A DNA stretch of 21,211 bases from Gammaproteobacteria bacterium (GTDB taxonomy: Bacteria; Pseudomonadota; Gammaproteobacteria; Pseudomonadales; Azotimanducaceae): NCBI GenBank assembly GCA_027295975.1, contig JAPUJX010000541.1:1-21211 (forward strand). The letters are read 5' to 3'. The notes below the pieces were generated by a model. That model had not been told where the DNA came from. It saw only the letters and a list, made by a program, of their open reading frames with translations, and did no database searches. Numbering within the stretch: position 1 is the first letter of the stretch; each line of letters opens with the position of its first letter. Below are positions 8,328 through 17,212 of the stretch, one piece after another. A program made the position numbers and the translations under genes.

Positions 8328-9590
8328 ATGACAGACATTCACAGTTACATGCTGAAGGTTGGGCGTGATGCACGATCCGCGTCGCGGCTGATCGGTGCCT
8401 GCAGTACCCGGACCAAGTCCCGGGCTCTCCAGGGGATTGCGGCTGCCATGGATGAGGCTCGCGGGGTAATGAAAGAAGCGAATGCCTGCGATATGGCGCG
8501 AGCCGAGGCAAATGACCTCGATCGGCCACTCCTCGATCGCCTGCTGCTCGACGATAAGGGCATCGATCACATGATCGAGGGTGTCCTGCAGGTGGACAAG
8601 CTGCCTGATCCGATTGGCGAGGTGAGCGATCTATCCTATCAACCCAGCGGTATTCAGGTCGGCAGAATGCGCGTACCACTCGGGGTCATCGGCATCATTT
8701 ACGAGTCGCGGCCGAACGTCACGGTGGATGCAGCGATCCTATGCCTCAAATCGGGTAACGCCTGCATCCTTCGCGGAGGATCCGAAGCGATCGAATCAAA
8801 TAAAATAATTGCTACCTGTATTACCGAGGGTCTGGTTGCGGCCGGTCTGCCGGAGGAAGTCGTGCACCTGGTCAACATCACGGACCGCGCGGTTGTCGGC
8901 GAGTTACTCAAGCTCAACGCCTATGTGGATATCATCGTCCCGCGGGGGGGCGAAAGCCTGATTGAACGGGTGAGCCGCGAATCGACCATTCCGGTCATTA
9001 AACACCTCGACGGAATATGCCACGTCTACATCGACGAAGATGCCGATCCAGATATGGCGGTTGCCATCGCGGTGAACTCCAAAACCGAAAAACTCGCGGT
9101 ATGTAACGCGATAGAGACTTTGCTCATCGCCGAGAACATTGCCGGGACGGTGCTGCCAACGCTGGCGCAACGTTATGGCCAGGCTGGTGTTGAACTTCGC
9201 GGTTGCGAGCGAACGCTCGCCCTGGTCCCGGACGCCGCACCGGCAAAAGAAGAAGACTGGGGTACGGAGTACCTGGGTCCAATATTGGCGATACGAGTCG
9301 TGGACGGCGTCGACGAGGCCATCCGCCACATCAATACCCACGGCTCACACCACACGGACGCGATAGTTTCCAACAACTATATGCGAACCCGGCGCTTCCT
9401 CACCGAAGTGGATTCATCCTCCGTGCTGGTCAACGCGTCCACCCAGTTCGCTGACGGGTTCGAGTATGGCCTCGGCGCGGAAGTTGGCATTTCCACGGAC
9501 AAGTTGCATGCGCGAGGTCCCGTTGGCCTCGAAGGACTCACGACCCAGAAATATGTTGTATTTGGCAACGGAGAGATACGCCACCGTTGA
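8328..9590 (+). CDS. proA: Glutamate-5-semialdehyde dehydrogenase (gamma-glutamyl phosphate reductase)
   Basis: The second enzyme of proline synthesis: NADPH-dependent reduction of glutamyl-5-phosphate to the semialdehyde, in the cytoplasm. The 420-residue protein has the family segments [44 protein letters not shown], and the catalytic Cys259 in [12 protein letters not shown]. It ends with [21 protein letters not shown] and [15 protein letters not shown]. The ATG at 8328 gives the standard length; the frame is open further upstream inside the previous gene, but that part has no homology to ProA. Its partner proB is not in the window. proA followed by nadD is the order also seen in Pseudomonas. 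Confidence 0.97.
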   Translation: MTDIHSYMLKVGRDARSASRLIGACSTRTKSRALQGIAAAMDEARGVMKEANACDMARAEANDLDRPLLDRLLLDDKGIDHMIEGVLQVDKLPDPIGEVSDLSYQPSGIQVGRMRVPLGVIGIIYESRPNVTVDAAILCLKSGNACILRGGSEAIESNKIIATCITEGLVAAGLPEEVVHLVNITDRAVVGELLKLNAYVDIIVPRGGESLIERVSRESTIPVIKHLDGICHVYIDEDADPDMAVAIAVNSKTEKLAVCNAIETLLIAENIAGTVLPTLAQRYGQAGVELRGCERTLALVPDAAPAKEEDWGTEYLGPILAIRVVDGVDEAIRHINTHGSHHTDAIVSNNYMRTRRFLTEVDSSSVLVNASTQFADGFEYGLGAEVGISTDKLHARGPVGLEGLTTQKYVVFGNGEIRHR

Positions 9591-10219
9591 TTTGTTTATT
9601 TGGCGGCACTTTCGACCCCATCCATCGCGGTCACATCCACGGCGGCCAGATGGTTTGTGACGTTCTGGCGCTTCGCAAGATTCACTTCGTCCTCTCCGGG
9701 ATGCCGAGTCACCGCACATCACCCGAAACGACGGTCGAACAGCGCTGGGAGATGCTCAAACTTGCCTGTACGGATGATGTTCGGTTGGTGCCGGACGATC
9801 GAGAGGTAAGCCATGGGGGACCGTCCTACACGGTGGATACCCTGCGCGCGGTGCGCGAAGCACATCCCGGGGAGGCGGTGGCCTGGGTGTTGGGAAGCGA
9901 CGCCTACGCGGAGTTTTCGAGTTGGCGATCCTGGCGCGAGATTCTCGACCTTGCCAATCTCGTGGTACTCGAGCGTCCGGGCGAAGAGCGGCAGTTGGGT
10001 GAGGATATGCGACGCCTCACGGAGCGTCGTCGTGTGGATAGAAAACCGGAAGACCTCGCGGGTAAGGTTTTTTTCCTGGCTCACGAGATGCGCGCCGTTT
10101 CCGCTTCCGGTATACGTGCGCGGATAAGCTCGGGTAAGGTTGTGGATCATTTGCTCCCACCCCGAGTCAACACCTATATTTGCGAGCACGGTTTGTACGG
10201 AGGTATTCGTGAGTCCTGA
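9587..10219 (+). CDS. nadD: Nicotinate-nucleotide adenylyltransferase
   Basis: NadD transfers AMP from ATP to nicotinate mononucleotide, giving deamido-NAD in NAD synthesis. The 210-residue protein has the nucleotidyltransferase signature [11 protein letters not shown] at residues 6-16, the PSYTVDTLR segment, and [11 protein letters not shown] near the C-terminus (equivalent to the ISSTxIR motif). The only start that keeps the N-terminal strand is a TTG at 9587, which overlaps the proA stop as TTGA, suggesting translational coupling. GGAGA at 9570-9574 may serve it at 12 bases, a long spacing. No ATG or GTG is available nearby in frame. Confidence 0.95.
   Translation: MICLFGGTFDPIHRGHIHGGQMVCDVLALRKIHFVLSGMPSHRTSPETTVEQRWEMLKLACTDDVRLVPDDREVSHGGPSYTVDTLRAVREAHPGEAVAWVLGSDAYAEFSSWRSWREILDLANLVVLERPGEERQLGEDMRRLTERRRVDRKPEDLAGKVFFLAHEMRAVSASGIRARISSGKVVDHLLPPRVNTYICEHGLYGGIRES
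10199..10204 (+). promoter_or_regulatory. rsfS ribosome binding site inside nadD
   Basis: GGAGGT is a strong Shine-Dalgarno sequence within the last codons of nadD, four bases before GTG 10209. The spacing is short, but the next candidates (GTG 10221, TTG 10224) would be 16 or more bases away, so it supports the GTG at 10209. Confidence 0.6.
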
Positions 10220-10556
10220 AGTGTTGCGCGATCATGTCGTTAATACCCTGAAAGATGGAAAAGGCAGGGATATTGTCTGCCTGAACGTGATGGATGTTAC
10301 GGACATCACGGATTTTATGGTTATTGTTAGCGGTACCTCCAATCGTCATGTGAAGGCGCTGGTGGATCAGGTCGTGGAGTCCACCAAGAAGGGCGGTTGT
10401 CCACCGGGAGGAATAGAGGGCCGGGAGACCCATGAATGGGTGCTGGTGGATCTCGGTGACGTGCTGGTCCACGTCATGCAGACGGAAACGCGCTCTTTCT
10501 ACGATCTGGAGCGATTGTGGGCTGAGCTCCCCACCGGGTCTGAAACGCTGGTGTAA
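10209..10556 (+). CDS. rsfS: Ribosome silencing factor RsfS
   Basis: RsfS binds L14 on the large subunit and blocks joining of the subunits when nutrients are scarce. The 115-residue protein shows the family pattern: KGRDIVCLNVMDVTDITDFMVIVSGTSNRHVKAL, GIEGRETHEWVLVDLGDVLVHVMQ, and FYDLERLW at the end. It starts at a GTG that overlaps nadD by 11 bases behind a strong GGAGGT. nadD-rsfS-rlmH is a conserved gammaproteobacterial neighbourhood. Confidence 0.95.
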   Translation: MSPEVLRDHVVNTLKDGKGRDIVCLNVMDVTDITDFMVIVSGTSNRHVKALVDQVVESTKKGGCPPGGIEGRETHEWVLVDLGDVLVHVMQTETRSFYDLERLWAELPTGSETLV

Positions 10557-10626
10557 GTAATCGCGTGTATTGTTATTGTTCGGGCAACAGACAACCTCTC
10601 CTCAAACGAAGAGTCGCGGTGTTGCG

Positions 10627-11094
10627 GTGAAAATACGCCTGATGGCCGTTGGCACCCGGATACCGGGATGGATAACCGAAGGTTATCTGGAGTATGCCGG
10701 GCGCATGCCGCGAGAAACCGAGCTGCAGTTGGTCGAAATTCCCGCCACGTCCAGGAAAGGGCAGAGCGTTGCGCGCCTGCGTCAGGGCGAGGCGGATAAA
10801 ATGCTGGCGCAGATAGGTTCCAGGGAATGGGTGGTGGCCCTGGATACCCGGGGGTCGGACTGCAGCACCGAGCAGCTGGCCGGGAAACTCGAGAACTGGC
10901 GAATGATGGGCGATGATGTGGTTCTGCTGGTGGGTGGCGCCGATGGGCTGGCGCCTGCCTGTCATGAGCGAGCCAACGAAATAATGTCCCTGTCCAGGCT
11001 CACGTTTCCCCATGCCCTGGTCCGGGTCATCATCGCAGAGCAGCTTTATCGTGCCTGGACGCTGCTCACCGGGCACCCCTATCATCGCGCCTGA
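10627..11094 (+). CDS. rlmH: 23S rRNA (pseudouridine(1915)-N3)-methyltransferase RlmH
   Basis: A SPOUT-class enzyme that methylates pseudouridine 1915 of 23S rRNA on assembled ribosomes. With the GTG at 10627 the protein has 155 residues, exactly the E. coli length, starting (M)KIRLMAVGTRIPGW. The C-terminal knot with the SAM site is visible as VVLLVGGADGLAPAC and SLSRLTFPHALVRVIIAEQLYRAW, ending TGHPYHRA. The 70-base gap after rsfS is the largest up to mltB in this series and contains AT-rich sequence (about 10566-10580), but I see no convincing promoter there. There is no clear ribosome binding site. Confidence 0.95.
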   Translation: MKIRLMAVGTRIPGWITEGYLEYAGRMPRETELQLVEIPATSRKGQSVARLRQGEADKMLAQIGSREWVVALDTRGSDCSTEQLAGKLENWRMMGDDVVLLVGGADGLAPACHERANEIMSLSRLTFPHALVRVIIAEQLYRAWTLLTGHPYHRA

Positions 11095-11095
11095 T

Positions 11096-12982
11096 ATGTC
11101 GCCGTCACTCTCCATCAAAGACAGTCTGAGCGAACGCCGGTTGTTTGGCGCACGGGCGTCCGCACTTTTTGTCATTGCCACCGTCCTGCTGTTGGGGCTG
11201 GTGGGACGGATGATCCAGTTGCAGATATTGCAACACGACGCCTACCACACACGTTCCGAGGCGAACCGCATTCAGGTGCAACCGTTGGCTCCCAGGCGGG
11301 GGCTTATCTACGACCGCAACGGTGTGCTACTGGCGGACAATCGACCCATGTTGAGCCTCGCGCTGGTACGAGAGCGTATTGCGGACCTCGATGCGTTGAT
11401 CGCGGAACTCGACACGCTCGTTGCGATCTCCGAGGAAGATCTCCAGGGTTTTCGCGAGCGATTGAAGCGTCGCCGGCGTCCTTTCGAGGCGGTTGCCCTC
11501 AAGCTCAATTTGAGCGCGCGGGAGATCGCCACGCTCGCGGTCAACCGCCATCGCCTGCCCGGTGTGGAAATCAGCAAACAGCTGGTTCGCCACTACCCCC
11601 TGGGCGCCGTGTTGGCACACGCCGTCGGCTCGGTGCGGCGGATTACCGAGCAGGACCTGCGCCGCCTGGATCCGATACGTTACACAGCCACCAGGTTCGT
11701 CGGCAAGATCGGCGTGGAAAGGTTCTATGAGCAGTCGCTGCACGGTGAGGTGGGTTACCAGCGGGTCGAAACCGATGCCCATGGGCGAATCCGCCAGGAA
11801 CTCGAGAAGAAACCGGCGGTCGCCGGGCAGAACGTCACTCTGCATCTGGACTCCCGATTGCAGATTGCGGCCGCGGCTGCTCTGGGTCAGCGTCGGGGAG
11901 CCATCGTTGCTCTGGATACCCGTTCCGGGGGCGTTTTGGCCATGGTGAGTAATCCCGGGTATGACCCCAATCTTTTTGTTACCGGGATAAGCAGCCGGCA
12001 GTACCAGGCGCTGGTGGATTCCCGGGATACCCCCCTGTTCAATCGGGCGATCAATGGACAATACGCCCCGGGGTCGACGTTCAAGCCCATTGTCGGCCTT
12101 GCCGGACTGTCTCTCGGGATGGTGAACTGGGAGGAACAGATCGAGGACCTGGGCTGGTTCAAGCTGCCCAACCAGAACCGGATTTATCGAGACTGGAGCT
12201 GGCGGAAGGACAATTCCGGAGGTCAGGGTCTGGTGGACCTCAATCGCGCCATCTATCGCTCATCGAACGTGTACTTCTACAACCTGGTCATGCGCATGGA
12301 CATCGATCAGTTATCCGGTTTTGCCGCCCAGTTCGGCATCGGACAGCGTATTGCAGTGGACATTCCCGATACCAGCCCCGGGCTTTTGCCGAACCGACTC
12401 TGGAAACAGGGTGCAAAGGGTGAGGTCTGGTACCCCGGAGACAGCGTCAACATGGGCATCGGTCAGGGAGATCTGTTGGTGACCCCGCTGCAAATGGCGA
12501 GTATCGCCGCCGTTTTTGCTAATCGTGGCATCCGGAGGCGTCCGCGGATGTTGCTGTCGAGCGACCGACCGCTCGTGGAAGTTGATCCGCTCCCACCCCT
12601 GCCGCCGGTAGAAGGACCGAGTGCCGACGACTGGGAACGCATGGTGGATGCCATGGAGGACGTCGTCCATCGGGGCAAAATGGGCTATCGTCAGAACGGC
12701 GTTGCCTGGGCTCACATCGGGCGGAACATCAGCTATCGCATGGCTGGTAAGTCGGGAACCGCTCAGGTGGTGGAGATAAAACAGGGTGAGGAGTACGACG
12801 AAGAAGAGTTGGACGAATACAGCCGCAAGCACGCCTGGTTCATTGCCTTCGCGCCTGCGGACGATCCTGCCATCGCCCTCGCGGTGCTGGTGGAGAACGG
12901 TGGTGGCGGAAGTTCCGTGGCTGCCCCGATCGCCCGGGAGGTCATCGACCATTTCCTTCTGCCGCAGCTGGCGGCGCGATGA
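11096..12982 (+). CDS. mrdA: Penicillin-binding protein 2, elongasome transpeptidase
   Basis: A class B PBP that cross-links new peptidoglycan during side-wall growth together with RodA. The 628-residue protein has a short cytoplasmic N-terminus, one membrane helix (about residues 19-40), a pedestal domain with APRRGLIYDRNGVLLADN and the transpeptidase domain. Active-site motifs are STFK (Ser327), SSN (389-391) and KSGT (Lys552). The ATG at 11096 is one base after the rlmH stop. An acidic stretch (GEEYDEEELDEYS) lies after the KSGT motif, before HAWFIAFAP. It overlaps rodA by four bases (ATGA), so the two partners are probably translated together. Confidence 0.97.
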   Translation: MSPSLSIKDSLSERRLFGARASALFVIATVLLLGLVGRMIQLQILQHDAYHTRSEANRIQVQPLAPRRGLIYDRNGVLLADNRPMLSLALVRERIADLDALIAELDTLVAISEEDLQGFRERLKRRRRPFEAVALKLNLSAREIATLAVNRHRLPGVEISKQLVRHYPLGAVLAHAVGSVRRITEQDLRRLDPIRYTATRFVGKIGVERFYEQSLHGEVGYQRVETDAHGRIRQELEKKPAVAGQNVTLHLDSRLQIAAAAALGQRRGAIVALDTRSGGVLAMVSNPGYDPNLFVTGISSRQYQALVDSRDTPLFNRAINGQYAPGSTFKPIVGLAGLSLGMVNWEEQIEDLGWFKLPNQNRIYRDWSWRKDNSGGQGLVDLNRAIYRSSNVYFYNLVMRMDIDQLSGFAAQFGIGQRIAVDIPDTSPGLLPNRLWKQGAKGEVWYPGDSVNMGIGQGDLLVTPLQMASIAAVFANRGIRRRPRMLLSSDRPLVEVDPLPPLPPVEGPSADDWERMVDAMEDVVHRGKMGYRQNGVAWAHIGRNISYRMAGKSGTAQVVEIKQGEEYDEEELDEYSRKHAWFIAFAPADDPAIALAVLVENGGGGSSVAAPIAREVIDHFLLPQLAAR

Positions 12983-14124
12983 GCAATCAGGATTTTGTTC
13001 GACAGTTACCACAGAGCGCCAGCCTCGGCGCCAGCGCTCACCTCGTGCGTATGCACCTGGATCCTCTGCTTCTGCTTACGTTGTTGGCCATCATCGGTTT
13101 CGGCCTCGTGATGCTCTACAGCGCGTCTGGTGGCAAACCTGGTGGTGAAATCCCATCTATATTCACCAGTCAGACCGTACGCATGGGGCTGGCGCTCATC
13201 GCCATGCTGGTTGCCGCACAGTTGCATCCGCGTTTCTACCAGCGCTGGGCTCCCGTCATCTATGTGGGCGGTGTTGTTCTGCTTGTGCTGGTGCTGCTCG
13301 TTGGCGTGAAAGTCAAGGGTTCGCAACGCTGGCTCGATGTACCGGGCCTGCCGAGATTCCAGCCTTCGGAACTCATGAAGTTGGCGGTGCCGATGATGTT
13401 GGCCTGGTACTTCGCAGATCGTGCCCTGCCGCCGCGGTTCAAGGAACTGGGCGCGGCTCTCGGGATCATCGCGATACCCACCGCGTTGATCGTGCTGCAA
13501 CCGGATCTTGGTACGGGAATCCTGATTGCGGGAGCCGGACTCTCGCTGATCGTATTGGCAGGCATCTACTGGCGTTGGATCGCCTACGCGTTTGTTGCCG
13601 CGGCCGCGGCGGCGCCGGGATTGTGGTTTCTGCTGCAGGACTATCAGCGCGAACGTATCTTGACGTTGTTCGATCCGGAGAGCGACCCCCTCGGTGCGGG
13701 CTGGAACATCATTCAATCCACGACGGCCATCGGCTCGGGGGGGTTGTACGGCAAGGGTCTTTTTGGCGGTACTCAGAGTCACCTCGAATTCCTGCCGGAG
13801 GCGCAAACGGATTTCATCATTGCGGTGATTGGCGAAGAGCTCGGTTTAGTGGGGGTGCTGGCGTTGCTCAGCCTCTATTTGATCGTGCTGGCCAGGGGCC
13901 TCTACATTGCGGCGCAGGCCCGATACACTTTTCAGCGATTACTCGTCGGGACACTAACCCTGACTTTTTTTGTCTATGTTTTTGTAAATATAGCCATGGT
14001 CAGCGGGCTGCTGCCCGTGGTGGGGGTACCGTTGCCCCTGGTTAGTTACGGTGGTACGTCAGCCATTACCCTGATGGCCGGTTTTGGCATCATCATGGCC
14101 GTAAGGACACACCGGGCATGGTGA
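12979..14124 (+). CDS. rodA: Rod shape-determining protein RodA (SEDS peptidoglycan glycosyltransferase)
   Basis: RodA polymerises lipid II into glycan strands in the elongasome, in complex with PBP2. The 381-residue protein is polytopic (about ten membrane segments). It carries SEDS-family signatures: QPSELMKLAVPMMLAWYFA, LQPDLGTGILIAGAGLSLI, GLYGKGLFGGTQSHLEFLPEAQTDFI with the conserved Asp of the TDF motif, and PLPLVSYGGTSAITLMAGFGI at the end. Its ATG overlaps the mrdA stop, and its own stop lies inside the start of mltB. The N-terminal 24 residues before the first helix are longer than usual and contain no recognised motif. Confidence 0.96.
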   Translation: MSNQDFVRQLPQSASLGASAHLVRMHLDPLLLLTLLAIIGFGLVMLYSASGGKPGGEIPSIFTSQTVRMGLALIAMLVAAQLHPRFYQRWAPVIYVGGVVLLVLVLLVGVKVKGSQRWLDVPGLPRFQPSELMKLAVPMMLAWYFADRALPPRFKELGAALGIIAIPTALIVLQPDLGTGILIAGAGLSLIVLAGIYWRWIAYAFVAAAAAAPGLWFLLQDYQRERILTLFDPESDPLGAGWNIIQSTTAIGSGGLYGKGLFGGTQSHLEFLPEAQTDFIIAVIGEELGLVGVLALLSLYLIVLARGLYIAAQARYTFQRLLVGTLTLTFFVYVFVNIAMVSGLLPVVGVPLPLVSYGGTSAITLMAGFGIIMAVRTHRAW

Positions 14125-15164
14125 GCGGTCGGGCAATAATCTCTGTGAAAGGAATCAAGACAGTCATGCAAATTGCAGTTCTGCTGGGTGTTGCGGGTTT
14201 ACTGGTGTATGGCGCGGCTGGCGCCGATTACACGGACCGGCAGGATGTCCGCGATTACATGATGGAACTCCGTCGCGAGTACGGTTTCAACAAGCTGGAA
14301 CTCGAGGAAGTCATCGGGTCCGCGCGGCGCCGGCAGGACGTGCTGGATCTCATCGCCAGACCGGCGGAGCGAACGCTGGAATGGTGGGAGTATCGGCGCA
14401 TCTTTCTGCGCGAAGCCACCATCGATCAAGGGCTCGAGTTCTGGGCGGTCAACGAGGCCATTCTCGAACGGGCCAGGGATCGGTTCGGCGTGCCGGCGGA
14501 GTATGTGGTGGCCATCATCGGGGTAGAGACTCGATGGGGCCGGATTGTGGGTCGGCACCGGGTGCTCGACGCGCTGATGACCCTCGCGTTCGACTACGTA
14601 CCGCGTGCCGAGTTCTTTCGCCGGGAACTCACCCAGTTTCTGCTGCTCGCCCGGGAGGAGGGTAAAAACCCACTTGATCTGAAAGGCTCATACGCAGGCG
14701 CCATGGGTTACGGCCAGTTCATTCCATCGAGTTATCGCAGTTACGCGGTGGACTTCGATGGTGACGGCCTGCGCGACATCTGGAGCAATGAAAGTGATGC
14801 GATCGGCAGCGTGGCCAACTACTTTGAACGCCATGGTTGGAAGGATGATGGTCCCGTTGTCGTAAAGGTGGACGTGGCCAGCGGCCAGACGAGCGTGGTG
14901 GATGCCGTGGCCAATAAGGGCATTACTCTAGGCCATACGGTGGATCAACTTCAGGCGCTCGGGGTCTCGGTGGGGGATTTGCCGGGCGACGCGAAAGCCG
15001 CCCTGTTCAGAATGGGGCTCGAGCAGGGGCATGAATATTGGCTCGGGCTCAACAACTTTCATGTGATCATGCGTTACAACCGCAGCCCGTTGTACGCCCT
15101 CGCCGTCCATCAGTTGGGTCAAGCCATCAAACAGCGCCGGGTGGCGTTGACCGCGGCACGTTGA
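14118..15164 (+). CDS. mltB: Membrane-bound/periplasmic lytic murein transglycosylase B
   Basis: MltB-family (GH103) enzymes cleave the glycan of peptidoglycan to give anhydromuropeptides, making room for new strands. The 348-residue protein has the catalytic Glu137 in IIGVETRWGR, plus KGSYAGAMGYGQFIPSSYR and FDGDGLRDIW, all typical of the family. I chose the ATG at 14118, overlapping the rodA stop, because AAGGA (14103-14107) lies ten bases upstream. In-frame GTG 14145 and ATG 14166 are alternatives. The N-terminus has a hydrophobic segment (MQIAVLLGVAGLLVYGAAGA) that looks like a signal peptide or anchor. There is no lipobox cysteine, unlike E. coli MltB. Confidence 0.94.
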   Translation: MVSGRAIISVKGIKTVMQIAVLLGVAGLLVYGAAGADYTDRQDVRDYMMELRREYGFNKLELEEVIGSARRRQDVLDLIARPAERTLEWWEYRRIFLREATIDQGLEFWAVNEAILERARDRFGVPAEYVVAIIGVETRWGRIVGRHRVLDALMTLAFDYVPRAEFFRRELTQFLLLAREEGKNPLDLKGSYAGAMGYGQFIPSSYRSYAVDFDGDGLRDIWSNESDAIGSVANYFERHGWKDDGPVVVKVDVASGQTSVVDAVANKGITLGHTVDQLQALGVSVGDLPGDAKAALFRMGLEQGHEYWLGLNNFHVIMRYNRSPLYALAVHQLGQAIKQRRVALTAAR

Positions 15165-15917
15165 GTGGAAACGTCTTCGCGCTTGTTTGGCTGTCTGTTG
15201 CTGGTGCTGTTGACGGCGTGTCGCAGTGGTTCGGTTTACGTCGAACCGGCCGATGGCCCACCCCTTCATACCCCGCCGGATATCGCCCATCTGCCAGACC
15301 CCATCCCCCGCAGGGAGCCGAAGAGCAAACGTGGGAATCCGCCCACCTACACCGTGAGTGGCAGAACCTATCATGTGCTGGATTCCGCCGTTGGATATCG
15401 GGCGACCGGTAACGCCTCCTGGTACGGAAAGAAATTCCACGGGCGGCTCACCTCGAGCGGCGAACCTTTCGATATGTTCAAACTCACCGCCGCCCATACC
15501 ACGTTACCCATCCCCACGTACTTGAAGGTCACCAATCTGGACAATGGCCGCTCTACGGTGGTGCGGGTCAACGACCGGGGACCATTCCATGACGATCGTA
15601 TCATCGACCTTTCCTATGCCGCCGCGGTGAAGCTCGATTTCGCGAGCGACGGTACGGCCCGGGTGCGGGTGGAGACGTTCGCCAGACAGCCCGATTTCTT
15701 TCTTCAGGCGGGTGCGTTTCGCGAGCTTGCCGCTGCGGATGCACTGAGAGATGACCTGAGAGCGTTGACGGGAAAATCGGTTTATGTTGTACGAGTGTCC
15801 GACGATCGCTTGTTCCGGGTACGCCTTGGGCCGGTGTATGGCCGTCCGGAAGCGGTGCGTCTGCAGGCATTGATAACGGCGGCGGACTACGGACAGCCCC
15901 TGATTCTCGAGCAGTGA
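15165..15917 (+). CDS. rlpA: Septal ring lytic transglycosylase RlpA, lipoprotein
   Basis: RlpA acts at the septum; in Pseudomonas it cleaves glycan strands stripped of stem peptides. The 250-residue protein has a lipoprotein signal ending LLTAC (Cys19). A Pro-rich spacer follows, then the double-psi beta-barrel domain (about 83-170) with GNASWYGKKFHGRLTSSGE and VRVNDRGPFHDDRIIDLS. A C-terminal SPOR domain (about 178-250, DFFLQAGAFRELAAADAL) binds denuded glycan. The GTG start follows the mltB stop directly with no gap and no clear ribosome binding site, so coupling to mltB is likely. The mltB-rlpA-dacA order matches Pseudomonas. Confidence 0.94.
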   Translation: METSSRLFGCLLLVLLTACRSGSVYVEPADGPPLHTPPDIAHLPDPIPRREPKSKRGNPPTYTVSGRTYHVLDSAVGYRATGNASWYGKKFHGRLTSSGEPFDMFKLTAAHTTLPIPTYLKVTNLDNGRSTVVRVNDRGPFHDDRIIDLSYAAAVKLDFASDGTARVRVETFARQPDFFLQAGAFRELAAADALRDDLRALTGKSVYVVRVSDDRLFRVRLGPVYGRPEAVRLQALITAADYGQPLILEQ

Positions 15918-16042
15918 CTTTCGCCAGCCCCGATTACCTGCGGCGTGCCCGAGGGTAAACGCGTCGATGTTTTGTTGTGGGCGCTGCTTCCGGCGTCGAA
16001 TCAACGCTAGAATGCGCGGTTTCTGGATGTGAAGGATCGACT

Positions 16043-17212
16043 ATGAGGGTTGGGATGTTGCGATCGGCGTTGTACCTGTGGTTTTGCTTTGGTGCCGCGC
16101 AGGGTGTTCTGGCCGCGAGCGCACCGATCATCCCGCCACCACCGAGTATCGCCGCGAACTCGTATCTGCTGATCGATGCCGATACCCACAAGGTGCTTGT
16201 CGGGCACAAGCTTCACGAACCGTTGCCTCCGGCGAGCCTCACCAAAATCATGACGAGCTACGTGGCGGCGGTGGAACTTGCGACGGCGCGGATCAACGAA
16301 AACGATCAGGTACCCATTAGCGTAAACGCGTGGCGGACACCGGGGTCGCGGATGTTCATCCGTGAGGGTACGCGCGTGTCGGTGGAGGATCTGCTGAGAG
16401 GAATCATCATCCAATCGGGTAACGATGCCAGCGTCGCGTTAGCCGAGTACGTTGCCGGAAGCGAAGAGGCGTTTGCCGACATGATGAACCAGCAGGCGGC
16501 CGAGCTGGGAATGGGAACCACCCAGTTCGTGAACTCAACCGGGTTGCCCGACGAAGGCCATTACACCTCGGTCTGGGATCTGGCTTTGTTGACCCGTTCT
16601 CTCATCTCGAGATTTCCGGAGATTTACGCGATGTACGCTGAGCGGGCGTTCACCCACAACGATATCCCACAACCGAATCGCAATCGGCTGTTGTGGCGTG
16701 ACAAAACGGTGGACGGTGTGAAAACCGGGCACACTCGAGCGGCCGGCTACTGTCTGGTCGCCTCGGCGATGCGCGATAACATGCGTTTGGTCTCCGTGGT
16801 GATGGGTACCGAAAGCGACGAGGCGCGCATGCGCGAAAGTCAGAAGCTCCTCTCGTACGGTTTCCGCTACTTCGAAACCCGGAAGTTGTACGAGGCGGAT
16901 GTGCCATTGAAGACCGTGGAGCTCTGGTATGGTGAAGCCGAGGACATCGAGCTTGGAGTACTCGAGGACGTGTATGTCACCATTCCGCGCGGTCACTACA
17001 AGGACATCAGGGCAGAGTTGAAGATTGCCAGAATCGTAGAGGCGCCAGCCAGCACGGGCCAGGAGTTTGGAGAGCTGCGTCTCCTGCTGGGCGAAGAAGT
17101 GGCGTATCGCGCGCCGCTGGTTGCGCTCGCGGATGCGCCGTCGGCGGGTGTGTTCTCGCGAATGGGAGACTTCGTCTACCTCTTCTTCAGCGGTCTGTTC
17201 TCCAGTGGCTGA
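16043..17212 (+). CDS. dacA: D-alanyl-D-alanine carboxypeptidase (PBP5/6 type)
   Basis: A low-molecular-weight PBP that removes the terminal D-Ala of pentapeptides in the periplasm. The 389-residue protein has a signal peptide with likely cleavage after VLA and the catalytic motifs SLTK (Ser65, Lys68), SGN (125-127) and KTG (227-229). A C-terminal beta domain leads to an amphipathic membrane-anchor helix (FSRMGDFVYLFFSGLFSSG). The ATG at 16043 has AAGGA six bases upstream and gives the standard length. The 125-base gap before it is the largest in this cluster, so a separate promoter is possible; TAGAAT at 16008-16013 resembles a -10 box but has no -35. dacC would be an equally valid symbol. 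Confidence 0.95.
   Translation: MRVGMLRSALYLWFCFGAAQGVLAASAPIIPPPPSIAANSYLLIDADTHKVLVGHKLHEPLPPASLTKIMTSYVAAVELATARINENDQVPISVNAWRTPGSRMFIREGTRVSVEDLLRGIIIQSGNDASVALAEYVAGSEEAFADMMNQQAAELGMGTTQFVNSTGLPDEGHYTSVWDLALLTRSLISRFPEIYAMYAERAFTHNDIPQPNRNRLLWRDKTVDGVKTGHTRAAGYCLVASAMRDNMRLVSVVMGTESDEARMRESQKLLSYGFRYFETRKLYEADVPLKTVELWYGEAEDIELGVLEDVYVTIPRGHYKDIRAELKIARIVEAPASTGQEFGELRLLLGEEVAYRAPLVALADAPSAGVFSRMGDFVYLFFSGLFSSG

Noticed and set aside
10557..10626. Possible promoter or hairpin in the rsfS-rlmH gap
   Set aside because: AT-rich patches and a partial CTCTCCTC/GAAGAG pairing are present, but neither a full promoter nor a sound stem could be read.
16008..16013. TAGAAT as a -10 box for dacA
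   Set aside because: No acceptable -35 box at 16-18 bases upstream; mentioned only as a possibility under dacA.
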